64,000 nt of DNA from Planctomycetota bacterium (GTDB lineage: Bacteria; Planctomycetota; B15-G4; SIAN01): the NCBI GenBank assembly GCA_016795285.1, contig JAEUIC010000018.1:1-64000 (forward strand), read 5' to 3'. The position numbers and the translations under genes were made by a program. Below are positions 37,064 to 47,837 of the stretch, piece by piece. Each line of letters opens with the position of its first letter. Positions within the stretch are counted from its first letter, which is position 1. The notes below the pieces were generated by a model that saw only the letters and a list, made by a program, of their open reading frames with translations, was not told where the DNA came from and searched no databases.

Positions 37064-37341
37064 GCGTCCCGCGGGGGGCGGAAGGCGGGCGTTCACGACA
37101 GCACTCGGGTTCGATTCGTAGGCGAGCCGGCATCCGCGCCGGCCCAGTCAGGAGAAGTGCCGGAGAGCAAGCGGAGGAAGCAGCCGGCGTCGTGCTGAGC
37201 ACGCCGGTCGACCGCGTGGGGGACGTGCCGCATGTTGAGCGCGGTCCCGCGGCCACGGATCCACGACGGTCGAGCCAGCCAGAATCATCGGCAGCGATGC
37301 CGACACCATCGGGACCAGCGACAGCGCAGGAGTTCGCGTCC
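37064..37341. promoter_or_regulatory. Long leader region of the cold-shock gene
   Basis: 278 bp upstream of the csp start. The frame is open through part of it, but the residues there are unlike any cold-shock protein. csp mRNAs often have long thermosensing leaders; the length fits, but no fold was established. AGGAG lies 10 bases before the ATG at 37342. Confidence 0.4.
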
Positions 37342-37554
37342 ATGCCGCAAGGGAAGATCAAGTGGTTCGACAACAAGAAGGGCTACGGCTTCATCACCAT
37401 CGAGGGGATGGAAGACATCTTCGTCCACTACTCGCAGATCGAGGGGCAAGGGTTCAAGACGCTTCGCGACGGTGAGGCCGTCGAGTGCGATGTCGTCCAG
37501 GGCAGCAAGGGGCTCTACGCCGAGAAGGTGAAGCGCCTCGAACCGGCCACCTGA
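37342..37554 (+). CDS. Cold-shock domain protein
   Basis: 70 residues starting MPQGKIKWFDNKKGYGFITI. Both RNA-binding motifs are present: RNP1 KGYGFI and RNP2 DIFVHY. It should bind single-stranded nucleic acid as an RNA chaperone. The upstream in-frame extension to 37192 is rejected because cold-shock proteins begin at this Met and a ribosome-binding site precedes it. It follows pnp, another RNA gene. Confidence 0.95.
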   Translation: MPQGKIKWFDNKKGYGFITIEGMEDIFVHYSQIEGQGFKTLRDGEAVECDVVQGSKGLYAEKVKRLEPAT

Positions 37555-37592
37555 CCGAACGCTCGCTGCGGCGAGCCTGAATGAAATCCACT

Positions 37593-37627
37593 GCGGCCCG
37601 GCACGACCTCGCGTCCTGCCGGGCCGC
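37593..37627 (+). terminator. Hairpin after the cold-shock gene
   Basis: GCGGCCCGGCA (37593-37603) and TGCCGGGCCGC (37617-37627) form a perfect 11-bp stem with a 13-base loop, 38 bp after the csp stop. There is no T run. Confidence 0.6.
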
Positions 37628-37690
37628 CGCGCTTCCAGCGCTCCGCGTCTCCGACGCTCGGAGCGGAGCGGATGCCCTCGCAGGAAACGA

Positions 37691-37728
37691 GCGAGCCCGG
37701 GCACCGTCGGAGCGGCACCCGGGCTCGC
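37691..37728 (-). terminator. Intrinsic-type terminator of the leftward lipoprotein gene
   Basis: GCGAGCCCGGG (37691-37701) and CCCGGGCTCGC (37718-37728) pair perfectly. On the minus strand the stem is followed by TCGTTTCC, a moderate T-rich run. It sits 29 bp past the stop of the gene at 37757. Confidence 0.7.
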
Positions 37729-37756
37729 GGGAGATCAGGACGGGGATCAGGACCGC

Positions 37757-40700
37757 TCAGAACTCCGCGTGGATCTCGAGGCGCTCGACCATCGGCAGCC
37801 GCGTCGAAGTGGAGAGCGTGCTGCTGTCGGCGGTCGTGTCGAACGTGATCCGCCAGCGGATGAACTGCTTGCCGTTGGCGACCGAGACGAGCGACGACCA
37901 GGCGGTGAGCGACGCCGGATCGACCTCCTTCGACCCCTCGACGATCGCGTCGGCCCCCTGGAACTCGACCTTGATGGTCGCGTTGGTCGGGATGAAGTCG
38001 GCGCGCGGCTCCTCGCCGTCGAGGTAGAGCTTGCTGCCCGGGTCGATCTGGCCGAGGTAGCCGCAGACGATGTCCGCCGTGTCGGGCGAGAGGACGTTGC
38101 CGTCGACGTCGGTCGCGACGAAGCCGTTGGCGTCGAGCCCGCTGAACGAGAAGACCGGATTCGTGTTGGAGGGCGCGCGCGCGATCACGCGGCCGAAGTC
38201 GTGCCACGTCGAGAGCGCGATGCTGATCGGCGTGAACTCGACCGGGGCGAGGGTGTTGGTGGGATCGACCCACGAGCCCGGCGGCCGCAGGCTGCCGTTG
38301 GTGTCGGTCGTGCCCGGCTGGACGACGGTGGCCGTCGTCCCCGCCGGCACCTGCAGCTGGATCATCCCGTGGCCGCCGTCGCCGCCGTCGCCGATCGCTC
38401 CGCTGCCCGAGGTGCCGCAGTCGAGGTAGTCGTTGTCGGGAGAAGCGTCGTCGCCCGAGCCGCGCCGGACGTCGATCACCGCGAACTGGCGCACGAGGAT
38501 CGTCGAGGCCGACTGGAGGATCACCATGCCGCCGGCACCGCCGCCGCCGCCACCGCCCCAGTAGGAGCAGCCGATCCCCTCGCCGCCGCCGCCGGCCCCG
38601 CCGACCGCGTCGATCAGGGCCGTCGACTCGAGGGTGATGTCGCCGAGCGCTTGGAGCAGGAAGGCGCCGCCGCCGCCGCCGCCACCGCCACCGCGCGAGT
38701 CGCCGACCGACGCGGCGCGGGTGCCGTTGCTGACGAACGGGTCGAACGGACCGCAGCAGCCGTTGTTGGCCGGGTCCGCGTCGATCTCGCACCAGTTGCC
38801 GCAGTAGTAGGAGTCGGCGAGCGTCCCGCCGCCACCGCCACCCTGCCCGCCGATCAGCCGGGTCAGCTGGCCGAGCTTGCCGTAGAAGTCGTTCGTGGTC
38901 GTGCCATCGTTCGAGAAGGGGTGGGCGCCGGCGGCGCCCGCGAGGCAGGTCTCGTCGGTGCGGATGATCCACTTGCCGGTGCCGTCCGGCAGCACGTTGG
39001 CGATGCCGTTCAGGACGTTGCCGCTCGTGCTCTTCGGCGGGACGCCGGCTCGGTAGTGCGACCCGCCGCCGCCGCCGGCGATCTTGCAGTCGCTGTTGCC
39101 GTCGTGGAATTCATCGCAGGTGCCCCACTCCTGGTTGGTCGAGTAGAGCCCGCTCGCCGGTTCGTCGAGGATGCCGCTCTGCGCGCCCGTGCCGCCGATC
39201 CGCTTCATCGTCCCGTCGACCGGATCGATGCCGAAGCCGGTCTCGGCGAACTGCGGCGTGACGAGCGTGAGGTAGTTGATGGTGTCGGCCGGGAAGAACG
39301 CGACCGGGTGGGAGTCGCCGCCGCGCCCGCCGCCGGCGACCGCCGCGCCGCCCGGGATCGAGGTGATCGCGGAGTCGTAGGCGTAGTCGCTCGACCCGTT
39401 GTCGCCGCGGATCACGATCTCGCCGGCGATGCGCACCGATCCGGTCGCCGTGATCACCAGCGGATTGCTGCCGGACGGCTGCAAGCTCACGCCGTCGGGG
39501 ATGTCGATGTCGGTGAAGTGGAAGACGCCGCCGAGCACCACGGTGTTCGGCTTCGCGTCGGGCGTCGAGCCGTCGAGCAGCGGGAAGGCCTGCGACGCGG
39601 TGTCGAGGACGATGACCGTCGTCTCGCCGTTCGCCGGCTGCGCGGGGAGGAAGCGGCCGAGTTCGCCGGTCCCGTTGAACTCGAGCGCCGCTTGCAGCAC
39701 CGACGAGCCATCGCGATTCCAGTCGGCCGGCAGGTTGCCCGAGCCGATCTGATCGATGTCCTGCTCCTGTCGCGCGTCGTCGTCGAACGTCTCGACGATC
39801 GAGTCGGCGACCGTTCCGCTCGGCGCGCTCGCGACCGTGAAGGTGGTCGCCACGACCGGCCCGCCGGCCGGGGTGCCCGTCTCCGCCAGCCCCTTCAGCT
39901 CGCTGTCGTACTGCAGCGCGAGCAGGTGACCGAAGGGGAGGATCCCGGCGGGAGTGATCTCGACGATCGACTCGTCCGCACGGTTCGAGACCAGCGCGAC
40001 GTCAATGCCGAGCGGGAGGCCGTTCGGGAAGCCCGACGGCTGGTCGTCGAGGTCGATCAGCTGGAAGACGGTGTCGTTCAGGTTGGTGGTCGACGGGTCG
40101 AGCGGCACATCGAAGACGAGCCGGAAGGTCGGGCGCGCCGCGAAGAGCTGGTCGGGATCGGTGAAGAGGTTCGGCGAGACCCCGGTGGAGCCGTCGAGGG
40201 GATCGGCCGAGACGAGCGTCGGCGCGGTCGCCGCGACGCCGCGGAACGCGTCGGCGTCCGGCGAGCTCTTCGTGCGGAACTTCATGAGGATGCCGCCGCT
40301 GTCGTTCGGATCGGGGTAGGCCGAGCGCAGCGCGGCGTCGACGTTGCGCACGAAGGCGAACGCGTTGGGTCCGACCCGCAGCGTGTAGGCGGTGTTGAAG
40401 CGCAGCCCGGCGCCGCCGTTGTCGATCTGGCCGCTCGCCGTGGTGGAGACCGGGCGCGTCGGCAGCTCGGGGATGAAGGTCACGACCGGTCCGTCGACGG
40501 TGTAGCGCCCCGGCACCGGCAGGTTCTGATCGTCGAGGATCGGGAGCACCGTGGAGTTGACCCGGTTGGGGTCGGGGCTGCCGCTGAAGGTGAACTCGAT
40601 CGACTGGACGAGGGGCGCCGTCTGGGGCGGCGCGCTCTCGCTCTCGCTGTTGACGTCGTTGGGGTCGAGGAAGCGGACGCTCTGCAGCGTCGCGGCCGCG

Positions 40701-40876
40701 TCGTACGAATTCGGACCGGTCGAGCTGCCGCCCCCGCCGCCACAGCTCGCTGCCAGCGCGCCCGCGGCGAGCAGCGCCGCCCTCGCGAGGGAGCCGCGCG
40801 CTCCCCATCGGCAGCGGCCGACGGTACGGAGGGGCGGCTTCGCGGTCACACGGGCGTCACGGAGGTAATGGCTCAT
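37757..40876 (-). CDS. Large Gly-rich Ig-like lipoprotein
   Basis: 1039 residues from the ATG at 40876, with AGGAGA about 8 bases upstream. A basic N-region, hydrophobic segment and lipobox (ALLAAGALAASC) make it a lipoprotein, followed by a GGGGGSS linker. Ig-like (Big_5-type) segments follow at ~60-330 (LQSVRFLDPNDVNSE, VQSIEFTFSGSPDPNRVNST). The middle has long poly-Gly stretches mixed with Cys (GGQGGGGGGTLADSYYC). No enzymatic motif is visible. A surface structural role is likely. Two terminator hairpins separate it from the csp gene. Confidence 0.78.
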   Translation of the reverse strand: MSHYLRDARVTAKPPLRTVGRCRWGARGSLARAALLAAGALAASCGGGGGSSTGPNSYDAAATLQSVRFLDPNDVNSESESAPPQTAPLVQSIEFTFSGSPDPNRVNSTVLPILDDQNLPVPGRYTVDGPVVTFIPELPTRPVSTTASGQIDNGGAGLRFNTAYTLRVGPNAFAFVRNVDAALRSAYPDPNDSGGILMKFRTKSSPDADAFRGVAATAPTLVSADPLDGSTGVSPNLFTDPDQLFAARPTFRLVFDVPLDPSTTNLNDTVFQLIDLDDQPSGFPNGLPLGIDVALVSNRADESIVEITPAGILPFGHLLALQYDSELKGLAETGTPAGGPVVATTFTVASAPSGTVADSIVETFDDDARQEQDIDQIGSGNLPADWNRDGSSVLQAALEFNGTGELGRFLPAQPANGETTVIVLDTASQAFPLLDGSTPDAKPNTVVLGGVFHFTDIDIPDGVSLQPSGSNPLVITATGSVRIAGEIVIRGDNGSSDYAYDSAITSIPGGAAVAGGGRGGDSHPVAFFPADTINYLTLVTPQFAETGFGIDPVDGTMKRIGGTGAQSGILDEPASGLYSTNQEWGTCDEFHDGNSDCKIAGGGGGSHYRAGVPPKSTSGNVLNGIANVLPDGTGKWIIRTDETCLAGAAGAHPFSNDGTTTNDFYGKLGQLTRLIGGQGGGGGGTLADSYYCGNWCEIDADPANNGCCGPFDPFVSNGTRAASVGDSRGGGGGGGGGAFLLQALGDITLESTALIDAVGGAGGGGEGIGCSYWGGGGGGGAGGMVILQSASTILVRQFAVIDVRRGSGDDASPDNDYLDCGTSGSGAIGDGGDGGHGMIQLQVPAGTTATVVQPGTTDTNGSLRPPGSWVDPTNTLAPVEFTPISIALSTWHDFGRVIARAPSNTNPVFSFSGLDANGFVATDVDGNVLSPDTADIVCGYLGQIDPGSKLYLDGEEPRADFIPTNATIKVEFQGADAIVEGSKEVDPASLTAWSSLVSVANGKQFIRWRITFDTTADSSTLSTSTRLPMVERLEIHAEF

Positions 40877-41153
40877 CCCCGAAATCTCCTGTTCTTCTGC
40901 TTCCGGCTCTTCTTCCGGCGGCCGCGGCCGCCCCCTGGTGCGGATCGAAATCGTGCGCCTGGGAGCGAAACGACCCTGCCCGAGGTCGGCCTCGTCCGAG
41001 GCGACCCGGGCCAGCGTGGTGGTTTCTTCTGCGGCGACGCTTTAACTATCGCTCGAACCGGTGGGTCGCAACGTTTGGGTTGCAACGAGCTCCTCGCTCG
41101 AGGGGCTCGCGCGTCCGGCGTCGGCGGTTCCCCCCTCGGGCTGCCGAGCTTCC
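40877..41153. promoter_or_regulatory. Divergent promoter region with GCAAC/GTTGC inverted repeat
   Basis: 277 bp between the leftward lipoprotein and rightward regulator genes. An inverted repeat GCAAC (41068-41072) / GTTGC (41079-41083) and a hairpin-forming GAGC...GCTC block (41087-41108) lie within 90 bp of the regulator start. They may be operator or leader elements. A TTTAACTAT stretch at about 41041 is the most AT-rich part. Confidence 0.4.
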
Positions 41154-44100
41154 ATGCGCCGCAACTCGTTCCAGATGGTGGCCGCACTCGCGCTCTCCGC
41201 TGCCTCGACGCAGGCGCAGGAGCCGACGCCGATTCGTTGCCCGGCGGCTCCCGCGGCGGTGATCGTCGATGGCGACCTCGGCGAGTGGTCGCTCGAGGCG
41301 GCGGACTGGCACGCCCTCCCGGGAAGTAGCTCTGAAACCGCTCAGAAAGATGCTAGTGCCGAAGCCGCTCTTCGCTTCGACGACGACGCCCTCTACCTCG
41401 CGTTGCGCGTGCAGGACGAGCAGCGGGTCGCCGACACGCCGAACTTCTGGGACGCCGATGCGATCGACCTCTACTTCGAGGGGGGCGCAGCGGCGGCGAC
41501 CGGCGGCGCAACGGGCGATCGCACCCGGCTGCTGCTCCTCCCCTTCAACGCCGGCCGCCGCTTCGGCGTCATCACCTGGCGCGGCAAGCAGGTGCTCGGC
41601 GCGGGAGGGCTGACGGGCGTCGAAGTCGTCGCGCGCGAGGTCGCCGTCGGCAGCGGCGCCTACGTCGTCGAGGCGCGCGTCCCGTGGCGGCCGCTGCGCA
41701 TCGACCCGCGTGGCGACGCGCCGGTGCGCTTCGACCTCGCGCTGCGCGACCGCGACAGCGGCGAGAAGGCGGAGGGCGACTTCCCGGCGGCGCGCGCGAC
41801 GCTTGCCTGGAGCGGCGTCGTCGATCGCACCCGCGACGACCCGCCGCTGCCGCGCCTGCGCTTCGAAGGGGAACCACGTTCGCCGCAAGCGACGAGTCGC
41901 TTCCCGACCAGCGGCCTCGGCCTCGGCGCCGCGCTCGCGATCCTGCTGCTCTCCTGGCTGGTCGGGAAGTCGGCGAAGCGCGCGCAGCACGTGCTCCAGC
42001 GGCGGCTGCCGCGCTGGCGCCTCTACGGACTGTTCGTGCTGTGCGGCGGGGCGCTGCTGCTCGCGTTCGGCGTCGACGTCGCCGAGCTGCTCGCGACGTG
42101 GCGGGCGGAGGCGCGGCTGCGCGAGCGCGGCGCGCAGGTCGCCGCCGCCTTCTCCGAACTCGAGCTCGCCGAGGTGGCCGCCCGGCTGCGCGGCGCCGAC
42201 GACACCACGCTGCGCGACCTGCTCGACGGCCGCGAGCTGCCGATCCCCGAATCGAACCGCTTCGAGCAGGTCGCGCTGCTCGGTCCCGACGAGCGCGGGC
42301 CCGGCGACTACCGCTCGCTCGAACCGATCGCGGGGGTGCCCTTCTCGGAGTACGGCGTGCGGCTCGGCAACGCGCGTGGCGCAGTCGACAGCTCCGAGCT
42401 GCTCGACGTGGTGCTCGAGTCGCCGCAGCCGGTCCGCCGCGTCCACCTCGCGATGGCGGCGCTGCTGCCCGACGCGGCGCGCGCCGGCGCCGGCCAGATC
42501 GTCGATGCCGTCGAGCTGCAGCTGCGCTTCGTGCAGCGCGGTGCCGCCGCCAGCGCGCAAGTGCAGCGCTTCACCATCGACGATGCGCGCAGCGACCCGA
42601 TCGGCCATCAGGAGCGCACCTGGGGGCGCGCGCGGCTGCGGGCCGGTCCGCGCGAGGAGCCTTGGCTCGCTGCGGAACTCGCCGGCCAGGAGCTGCGCCA
42701 TGTCGACCACTTCGTCGTCGAGGTGACGCCGCCGGCCGGCGCGCTCGAGAGCGAGGCGACGCTGCAGCGGCTCACGCTGGTGCCGACGCGCGCGGCCGCC
42801 GGCGCGACGCTCTGGGTGTCGGGGATCACGCTCGAGCTGGCCGGCCCCGCTCCGCGCTACGTCCCGCTGGCGTTGGGCAGCAGCGATCGCAACGGCTTCC
42901 CGATGCCGATGCGCGCCGGTCGGCCGGCGCCGCGCGAAGTGCGCCTCCTCGCGAAGGGCGGCAACGAGCCGACGCGCGCGCTGCTGTGGGGGAAGCCGGG
43001 CCAGCCGCCGCTCGAACTCAAGCGGCTGCGCCTCTACTACCGCGCCGAAGGGCCGGTGCTGCGCGCGATGGCCGACGCAGCGAACCTGCGCGTGCGCGCG
43101 TGGGTGCTGGTGACCGTCGAGGGCGAGGCGGAGCCGCGCCGCATCCCGCTGCGGGCCGGGCTCGAGATCGACGACGCGCAGCTCTACGAGCCGCAGCATC
43201 CCGCCTCGATGACGAGCTTCCTCGCGACCACCTTCGAGACGCGCCAGGGGCTCCTCCACTACGACGGCTACGAGCTGCCGCTCGCGCCGGCCGATCGAGC
43301 GGCGCCGCCGCTGCGCGTGGCGAAGGTCGAGATCGAGCAGCCAGCCGAGTCGCGCGGGGCGCTGATCGTGGCGGGGATGAGCGCGCTGGTGCAGGACGAG
43401 CCGCCGCCGCCGCCGCGCCTCGCGGCGTTGGTGGTGGCGGGCGGGAAGCTCGCGCTGGCGCCGGAGATCCGCGCGGCGCTCACCGACGCGTCGCTGCCGC
43501 TGTCGTTCGCGGTGGCACGCGGGGGCGTCGTACGGCAGGTGGGCGGCGCGATGCCGGCCGGCGATGCGCAGCGGTTGCTCGGCACCGGCATCGCGGCGGG
43601 CGACGGGAGCGCGGTGCGGCGCGAACGACGCATCGGCCGCTCGTTGTTGACGCTGCCGCTCCCGTGCACGCTCGGCTCCACCCGCTACGAGGTGCTGCTC
43701 TCCTGCGCGCGGCCGGAGCTGGCGCAGCTGCGCAGCGCGCGCACCGCGGCCGCATGGATCCTCGGCCTGCTGGCGCTGCCGTTCCTGCTGCTGCTGCTGG
43801 TCGATGCGCTCGCCCGCATCGCGCGCGTGCGCACGCGCCTGTCGTTCCTCTTCCTGCTCACGTCGCTGGCGCCGCTGCTGGTGCTCTTCGCCGTGCTGGC
43901 GAACCTCCTCGCCTCCGAGCAGCGGCGCGCGGAGGAGCGGCGCGCCGGCGAACTGATCGGGCTGCTGCGCGAGCGCCTCACGCGCCTCTGCGCGCTCGCC
44001 GACGAGCTCGCCGCGCGGACGCTGCGCGACTTCGAGGGCAGCGAGATCCTCACCGCGCGCGTGAGCGACGACGAGGTGCGCCGCCACTTGCGCCAGATGG

Positions 44101-47006
44101 CGCAGGCGTTCCCCGATCCCGATGCGACCGTGGCCGTGGTGGTCGAGGCGCCGAGCGATGCCGGCGCCGCGCGGCGCATCCACTCCGGCGAACTCGTCGC
44201 GGCCGATCCGCGCTTCGACGCCTCGCAGGAGGGGCTCGCGCTGGCATGGGGCGAGGTGATCTTCTCGGGCTCGGCCAGCAACGCGCGGCGCGGCTTCAAG
44301 GTGCGCGTCGCGGGGCGCGTCGATGTCGCCGCGCTGGCGGCGGTGCGCGGCAGCGCCGAGGAGGGCGAAGTGGTCGCGCTGCTCGCGCCGCACGTGCGCC
44401 GCGAGGGGGTCGAGGTGGAGGGCGGCGAGCCGATCGCCGCGACCGGCCCGCTGCCGCTCGACGGCGGGGCGAAGCGGGCGGCGGCGCGCGAACTCGACGC
44501 CGGGCGGGGTGCCTTCTTCGAGCCGCTCGCGGGCGGCGGCACCTGCGGCTTCGACCTGCTGCGCGGCTCGTCCGGCGATCCGGTGGCGATCGTCGCGGCG
44601 GCGCTCGGCGCGCGACCGGTGCGCGTCCGCATCGGGGCGCTCGACGTCGACCTGTCGTGGTTCGTGCTGGCGCTCGGCGCCGTGATCCTCGCGGCCTCCC
44701 ACTTCCTCGGCTCGGTGGTGACCGAGGGGATCACGCGGCCGCTCGCGCGCGTGCTGCGCGGGGCGCTCGAACGCATCGAGGGGTCGGGGCTCGCGCGGCG
44801 CAGCACGGGCGGTCCGCGCGACGACTCGGAGGACGAGGTCGCGTCGCTCGAGACGTCGTTCCAGCAGCTGTGGGACGAGCTCGCGCGGCGCGGCAGCCAG
44901 CAGGCGCTGCTGGTCGAGCTGATCGCCGCGATGGCGCAGCCGGGCGAACTCGCCGATCGCGCGCAGCGCGCGTTGCGATTCGTGCGGCAGCTGCTCGGCG
45001 GCGAGGCGCTCGGTTGCTGGCTGCTCGACCTCGCCGACGATCGCCTGGTGCTGGCCGCGGAGCTCTGCGAGGCGAGGCCCGTCGGCTGGCCGGCGCGCCT
45101 CGACCTGCCGGAGGCGCGCGAATGGCTGCGCGAGCGCAAGGCGCTGTCGCTGGCGAGCGAGGTGCAGGCGCCGGCGGTGGCGGCGGCGCTCGGCGGCGGG
45201 GCGGCGCGGCTCCTGCTGCTGCCGCTCGAGCTCGGCGCGCGGTCGATCGGGTTGATCGCGGTGCGCCACCGCGAGGCCGCCGATCCGCTCGCGGCGCACG
45301 ATCCCGCGCTGGTGAGCGGCGTGCTCGGGCAGGTGGCGGCGGGCATCGAGCGCGCGCGCCTCGAGACGCGCTCGATCGAGGACGCCGAGACGGGGCTGTT
45401 CGTCCACGCCCACTTCGTCGCGCGCCTCAACGAGGAGATCGACCGCGCGGCGCACAACGATCGCCCGCTCGCGATGGTGCTGCTGCGCGTCGATCCCGAC
45501 GGCGGGGTCGCGGCGCTGCGGCGCGAGGAACTGCGGCGCGTCGCGAGCGCGTGCGCGCGGGAGCTTCGCCGCGCCTGCCGCGAGCGGGAGATCGTCGGGC
45601 GGGCGGCGGCGCTCGAGTTCGAGGTGGTGGCGCCGTACGGTGGCCGTTCGCGCGCCGACGAGCTGGTGAACGACCTGCGCCAACGGCTCGCCGATCCGCA
45701 GTCGCTCGGGGCCGACCTCGCCGCGCGGCTGCGCTTCGCCGTCGCCGAGTTCCCGGGCGATGCGCGCAGCGTCGACTTCCTGTTCGCGCTGCTGCAGCGC
45801 CGCCTCGAGGCGTCGGCCGCGATCGACACCGCGCCCCCCGCGACCGAGACGATCGAACGGTTCCGCCAGCGCTTCCCGGAGTTCGGCTTCGGGTCGGGGC
45901 GGATGGAGGTGCTGCTGCGCCAGCTCGAGAAGGTCGCGGCGAGCGATGCGAGCGTCCTCTTGCTCGGCGAGACGGGCACCGGCAAGGAGGTGGCCGCCCA
46001 GCTGCTCCATCGGATCGGTCCGCGCGCGAACGGGCCGTTCGTCGCCGTGCACTGCGGTGCGCTGCCCGAGAACCTGCTCGAAGCGGAGCTCTTCGGCCAC
46101 GAGAAGGGGGCGTTCACCGGCGCCGATCAGCGACGGCTCGGTCGCTTCGAGATCGCGCGCGGCGGGACGCTGTTCCTCGACGAAGTCGGCGAGATCCCGC
46201 TGACCGTGCAGGTGAAGCTGCTGCGCGTCTTGCAGGAACGCAAGGTGCAGCGGCTCGGGAGCGGCGAGGAGGTGCCGGTCGACGTGCGCGTCGTGACCGC
46301 GACGCACCAGTCGCTCGAGCGACTCGTCGCGCAGGGGGCATTTCGCGAGGATCTCTTCTATCGGCTGAAGGTCGTCACCCTCGAGTTGCCGCCGCTGCGC
46401 GAACGGCTCGACGAGATCCCGCAGCTCGTCGATCGCTTCCTGCAGATGCGACGCCAAGCCGATCCGACCTGCCGAGTGCGCGGCATCGAGCCGGCGGCGC
46501 TCGACGTCCTCGCGCGCCACCACTGGCCGGGCAACGTCCGCGAGCTGCGCAACGTGATCGAGCGAGCGGTGGTGCTCGGCGACGGCGAGCTGGTGCGGCG
46601 AGACGACCTCGAGTTCGTGCAGCTGCCGTCGGGCGGGCGCGCGATCGAGGCGGCCCCGCCCGCGGTCGGTGGCGCGAGCGCGCCGCTGGTGCCGGTCGCG
46701 CCCGCGGCGCTTCCGGGGAATGCAGCGGGCGGGGGACGGGGCGACGGGGCGGGGGCGGAGGTGCCAGTCGCCCCCTCCGTGGCGGCGGATCGCGTCCAGC
46801 GGAACTTCACCCCGCGGCAGTTGCGGCTCCTCGCCATCGCGGAGCAGCACGGCGGGATCGTGACGTCGCGCGAGTACTGCCAGCAGGAAGGGCTCTCCCA
46901 GCGCACGGCGCTGCGCGACCTGCGGGATCTCGTCGACCTCGGCGTCCTCGAACGGGTCGGAGCGCGCCGCGGCGCGAGCTACCGGTTGGTGCAGACGGGC
47001 CGCTGA
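41154..47006 (+). CDS. Giant membrane-anchored sigma-54 activator with CBM9/GAF/GGDEF-like sensors
   Basis: 1950 residues. The start ([20 protein letters not shown]) gives a signal peptide; the upstream open frame is rejected. Order: a CBM9/DOMON-like domain (~23-200, [25 protein letters not shown]); membrane helices at ~256-275 and 288-310; a long periplasmic region; helices at ~866-920 and ~1167-1190; HAMP-like segment; GAF-like domain (~1246-1405); degenerate GGDEF-like domain (~1408-1554, no GGDEF motif); sigma-54 AAA+ domain (~1563-1820) with Walker [15 protein letters not shown] (1652-1657) and LDEVGEIPL; and a C-terminal winged helix (~1884-1948) rather than the usual Fis helix. It should open sigma-54 promoters in response to an envelope signal. 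Confidence 0.9.
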   Translation: MRRNSFQMVAALALSAASTQAQEPTPIRCPAAPAAVIVDGDLGEWSLEAADWHALPGSSSETAQKDASAEAALRFDDDALYLALRVQDEQRVADTPNFWDADAIDLYFEGGAAAATGGATGDRTRLLLLPFNAGRRFGVITWRGKQVLGAGGLTGVEVVAREVAVGSGAYVVEARVPWRPLRIDPRGDAPVRFDLALRDRDSGEKAEGDFPAARATLAWSGVVDRTRDDPPLPRLRFEGEPRSPQATSRFPTSGLGLGAALAILLLSWLVGKSAKRAQHVLQRRLPRWRLYGLFVLCGGALLLAFGVDVAELLATWRAEARLRERGAQVAAAFSELELAEVAARLRGADDTTLRDLLDGRELPIPESNRFEQVALLGPDERGPGDYRSLEPIAGVPFSEYGVRLGNARGAVDSSELLDVVLESPQPVRRVHLAMAALLPDAARAGAGQIVDAVELQLRFVQRGAAASAQVQRFTIDDARSDPIGHQERTWGRARLRAGPREEPWLAAELAGQELRHVDHFVVEVTPPAGALESEATLQRLTLVPTRAAAGATLWVSGITLELAGPAPRYVPLALGSSDRNGFPMPMRAGRPAPREVRLLAKGGNEPTRALLWGKPGQPPLELKRLRLYYRAEGPVLRAMADAANLRVRAWVLVTVEGEAEPRRIPLRAGLEIDDAQLYEPQHPASMTSFLATTFETRQGLLHYDGYELPLAPADRAAPPLRVAKVEIEQPAESRGALIVAGMSALVQDEPPPPPRLAALVVAGGKLALAPEIRAALTDASLPLSFAVARGGVVRQVGGAMPAGDAQRLLGTGIAAGDGSAVRRERRIGRSLLTLPLPCTLGSTRYEVLLSCARPELAQLRSARTAAAWILGLLALPFLLLLLVDALARIARVRTRLSFLFLLTSLAPLLVLFAVLANLLASEQRRAEERRAGELIGLLRERLTRLCALADELAARTLRDFEGSEILTARVSDDEVRRHLRQMAQAFPDPDATVAVVVEAPSDAGAARRIHSGELVAADPRFDASQEGLALAWGEVIFSGSASNARRGFKVRVAGRVDVAALAAVRGSAEEGEVVALLAPHVRREGVEVEGGEPIAATGPLPLDGGAKRAAARELDAGRGAFFEPLAGGGTCGFDLLRGSSGDPVAIVAAALGARPVRVRIGALDVDLSWFVLALGAVILAASHFLGSVVTEGITRPLARVLRGALERIEGSGLARRSTGGPRDDSEDEVASLETSFQQLWDELARRGSQQALLVELIAAMAQPGELADRAQRALRFVRQLLGGEALGCWLLDLADDRLVLAAELCEARPVGWPARLDLPEAREWLRERKALSLASEVQAPAVAAALGGGAARLLLLPLELGARSIGLIAVRHREAADPLAAHDPALVSGVLGQVAAGIERARLETRSIEDAETGLFVHAHFVARLNEEIDRAAHNDRPLAMVLLRVDPDGGVAALRREELRRVASACARELRRACREREIVGRAAALEFEVVAPYGGRSRADELVNDLRQRLADPQSLGADLAARLRFAVAEFPGDARSVDFLFALLQRRLEASAAIDTAPPATETIERFRQRFPEFGFGSGRMEVLLRQLEKVAASDASVLLLGETGTGKEVAAQLLHRIGPRANGPFVAVHCGALPENLLEAELFGHEKGAFTGADQRRLGRFEIARGGTLFLDEVGEIPLTVQVKLLRVLQERKVQRLGSGEEVPVDVRVVTATHQSLERLVAQGAFREDLFYRLKVVTLELPPLRERLDEIPQLVDRFLQMRRQADPTCRVRGIEPAALDVLARHHWPGNVRELRNVIERAVVLGDGELVRRDDLEFVQLPSGGRAIEAAPPAVGGASAPLVPVAPAALPGNAAGGGRGDGAGAEVPVAPSVAADRVQRNFTPRQLRLLAIAEQHGGIVTSREYCQQEGLSQRTALRDLRDLVDLGVLERVGARRGASYRLVQTGR

Positions 47007-47411
47007 TCGTCGCGATGGGGCGCGGGTGTGGACGGTGGCGGTCGTGTCGGTGGTCGCGAGCGCCGCGGTGGCGTTGCTTCCTCGATCGCGCCGATGGCGC
47101 TAAATGCGATCTTTCGATGGTCATGATTCCGCCAGATCGCCGCGATTGGCTGAATGTGGCTGAATCAGTTGGACGTGGTACCGGGGTGCCCGCGGGGGCG
47201 GTCGAGGTCGTATTGTATATTTTGTACTGTTCATAAACTGTTATTTTATAGACACTTAAACGCGAAGTCTGAATCCTCTGCGGCAGCCGCTGGAACAACT
47301 TGTCCGACATGAATCGGACACGGCACGTGGGTTGTTCTTGGATTCCCGCGCCGATCGGCCGATGGGGCCGGTCGCCGCAGCTTCCGATCGGTCTCGGGTG
47401 AGGGCGCAGCC
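47007..47411 (+). promoter_or_regulatory. AT-rich regulatory island upstream of the lipoprotein-secretin operon
   Basis: 405 bp without a gene, strikingly AT-rich at 47212-47262. A sigma-70-like pair TTGTAC (47222-47227) and TTTATA (47245-47250) has 17-bp spacing. A perfect palindrome TGTCCGA-6-TCGGACA lies at 47301-47320. It is directly abutted by CGGCACG-N4-TTGTT (47321-47336), close to the sigma-54 consensus but with GT for GC at -12. The sigma-54 activator is encoded just upstream. The gene start is at 47412. Confidence 0.55.
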
Positions 47412-47837
47412 ATGGTGTTGAACGCACGACGCACCGCCATCGTGCTGCTGCCGCTCCTTCTGGTGGCGAGCTGCCTCGGCGAGTTCGCGTCGGCGCACGC
47501 CACGAAGCCGCTCCCGAAGGTGGCGATCCGCGGCAAGGTGCTGGTCGGTGACGCGAAGTCGTTCCATTCGATCGCGATCGTGTCGCGGCGCGAGGTGTTC
47601 GACGTCATCCCCGCCATCCGCACCCTCCGCGCGGAGAAGACCGGCAAGGACAGCGCGCGCTACCACTTCCTCGTCTACGAGGCGAACCGGGAGTTCCAGC
47701 GAGCCCTGCTCGCCGCGGCGGCGCGCCGCGGGGTCGACCTCGTCGTCGAGGAGGGCGGCGTCGAAGCGGCCGGCATCGAAGTCGCGGACTTGACCGCCGA
47801 TGCGATCGCCTTCTTCAAGCAGCCGGTGAAGAAGTGA
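47412..47837 (+). CDS. Small putative lipoprotein upstream of secretin
   Basis: 141 residues with a lipobox-ended signal peptide (VLLPLLLVASC, Cys-21). The mature part (VLVGDAKSFHSIAIVSRREV, VYEANREFQRALLAAAARRG, VDLVVEEGGVEAAGIEVADL) is an alternating strand/helix domain of unknown type. The secretin gene starts within its stop codon (GTGA), so it may be a pilotin-like or accessory partner. This function is inferred from context only. Confidence 0.65.
   Translation: MVLNARRTAIVLLPLLLVASCLGEFASAHATKPLPKVAIRGKVLVGDAKSFHSIAIVSRREVFDVIPAIRTLRAEKTGKDSARYHFLVYEANREFQRALLAAAARRGVDLVVEEGGVEAAGIEVADLTADAIAFFKQPVKK

Noticed and set aside
41046..46850. A very long minus-strand open frame opposite the sigma-54 activator
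   Set aside because: It is an Arg/Ala-rich shadow frame created by high GC; the plus strand shows complete AAA+, GAF and membrane signatures.
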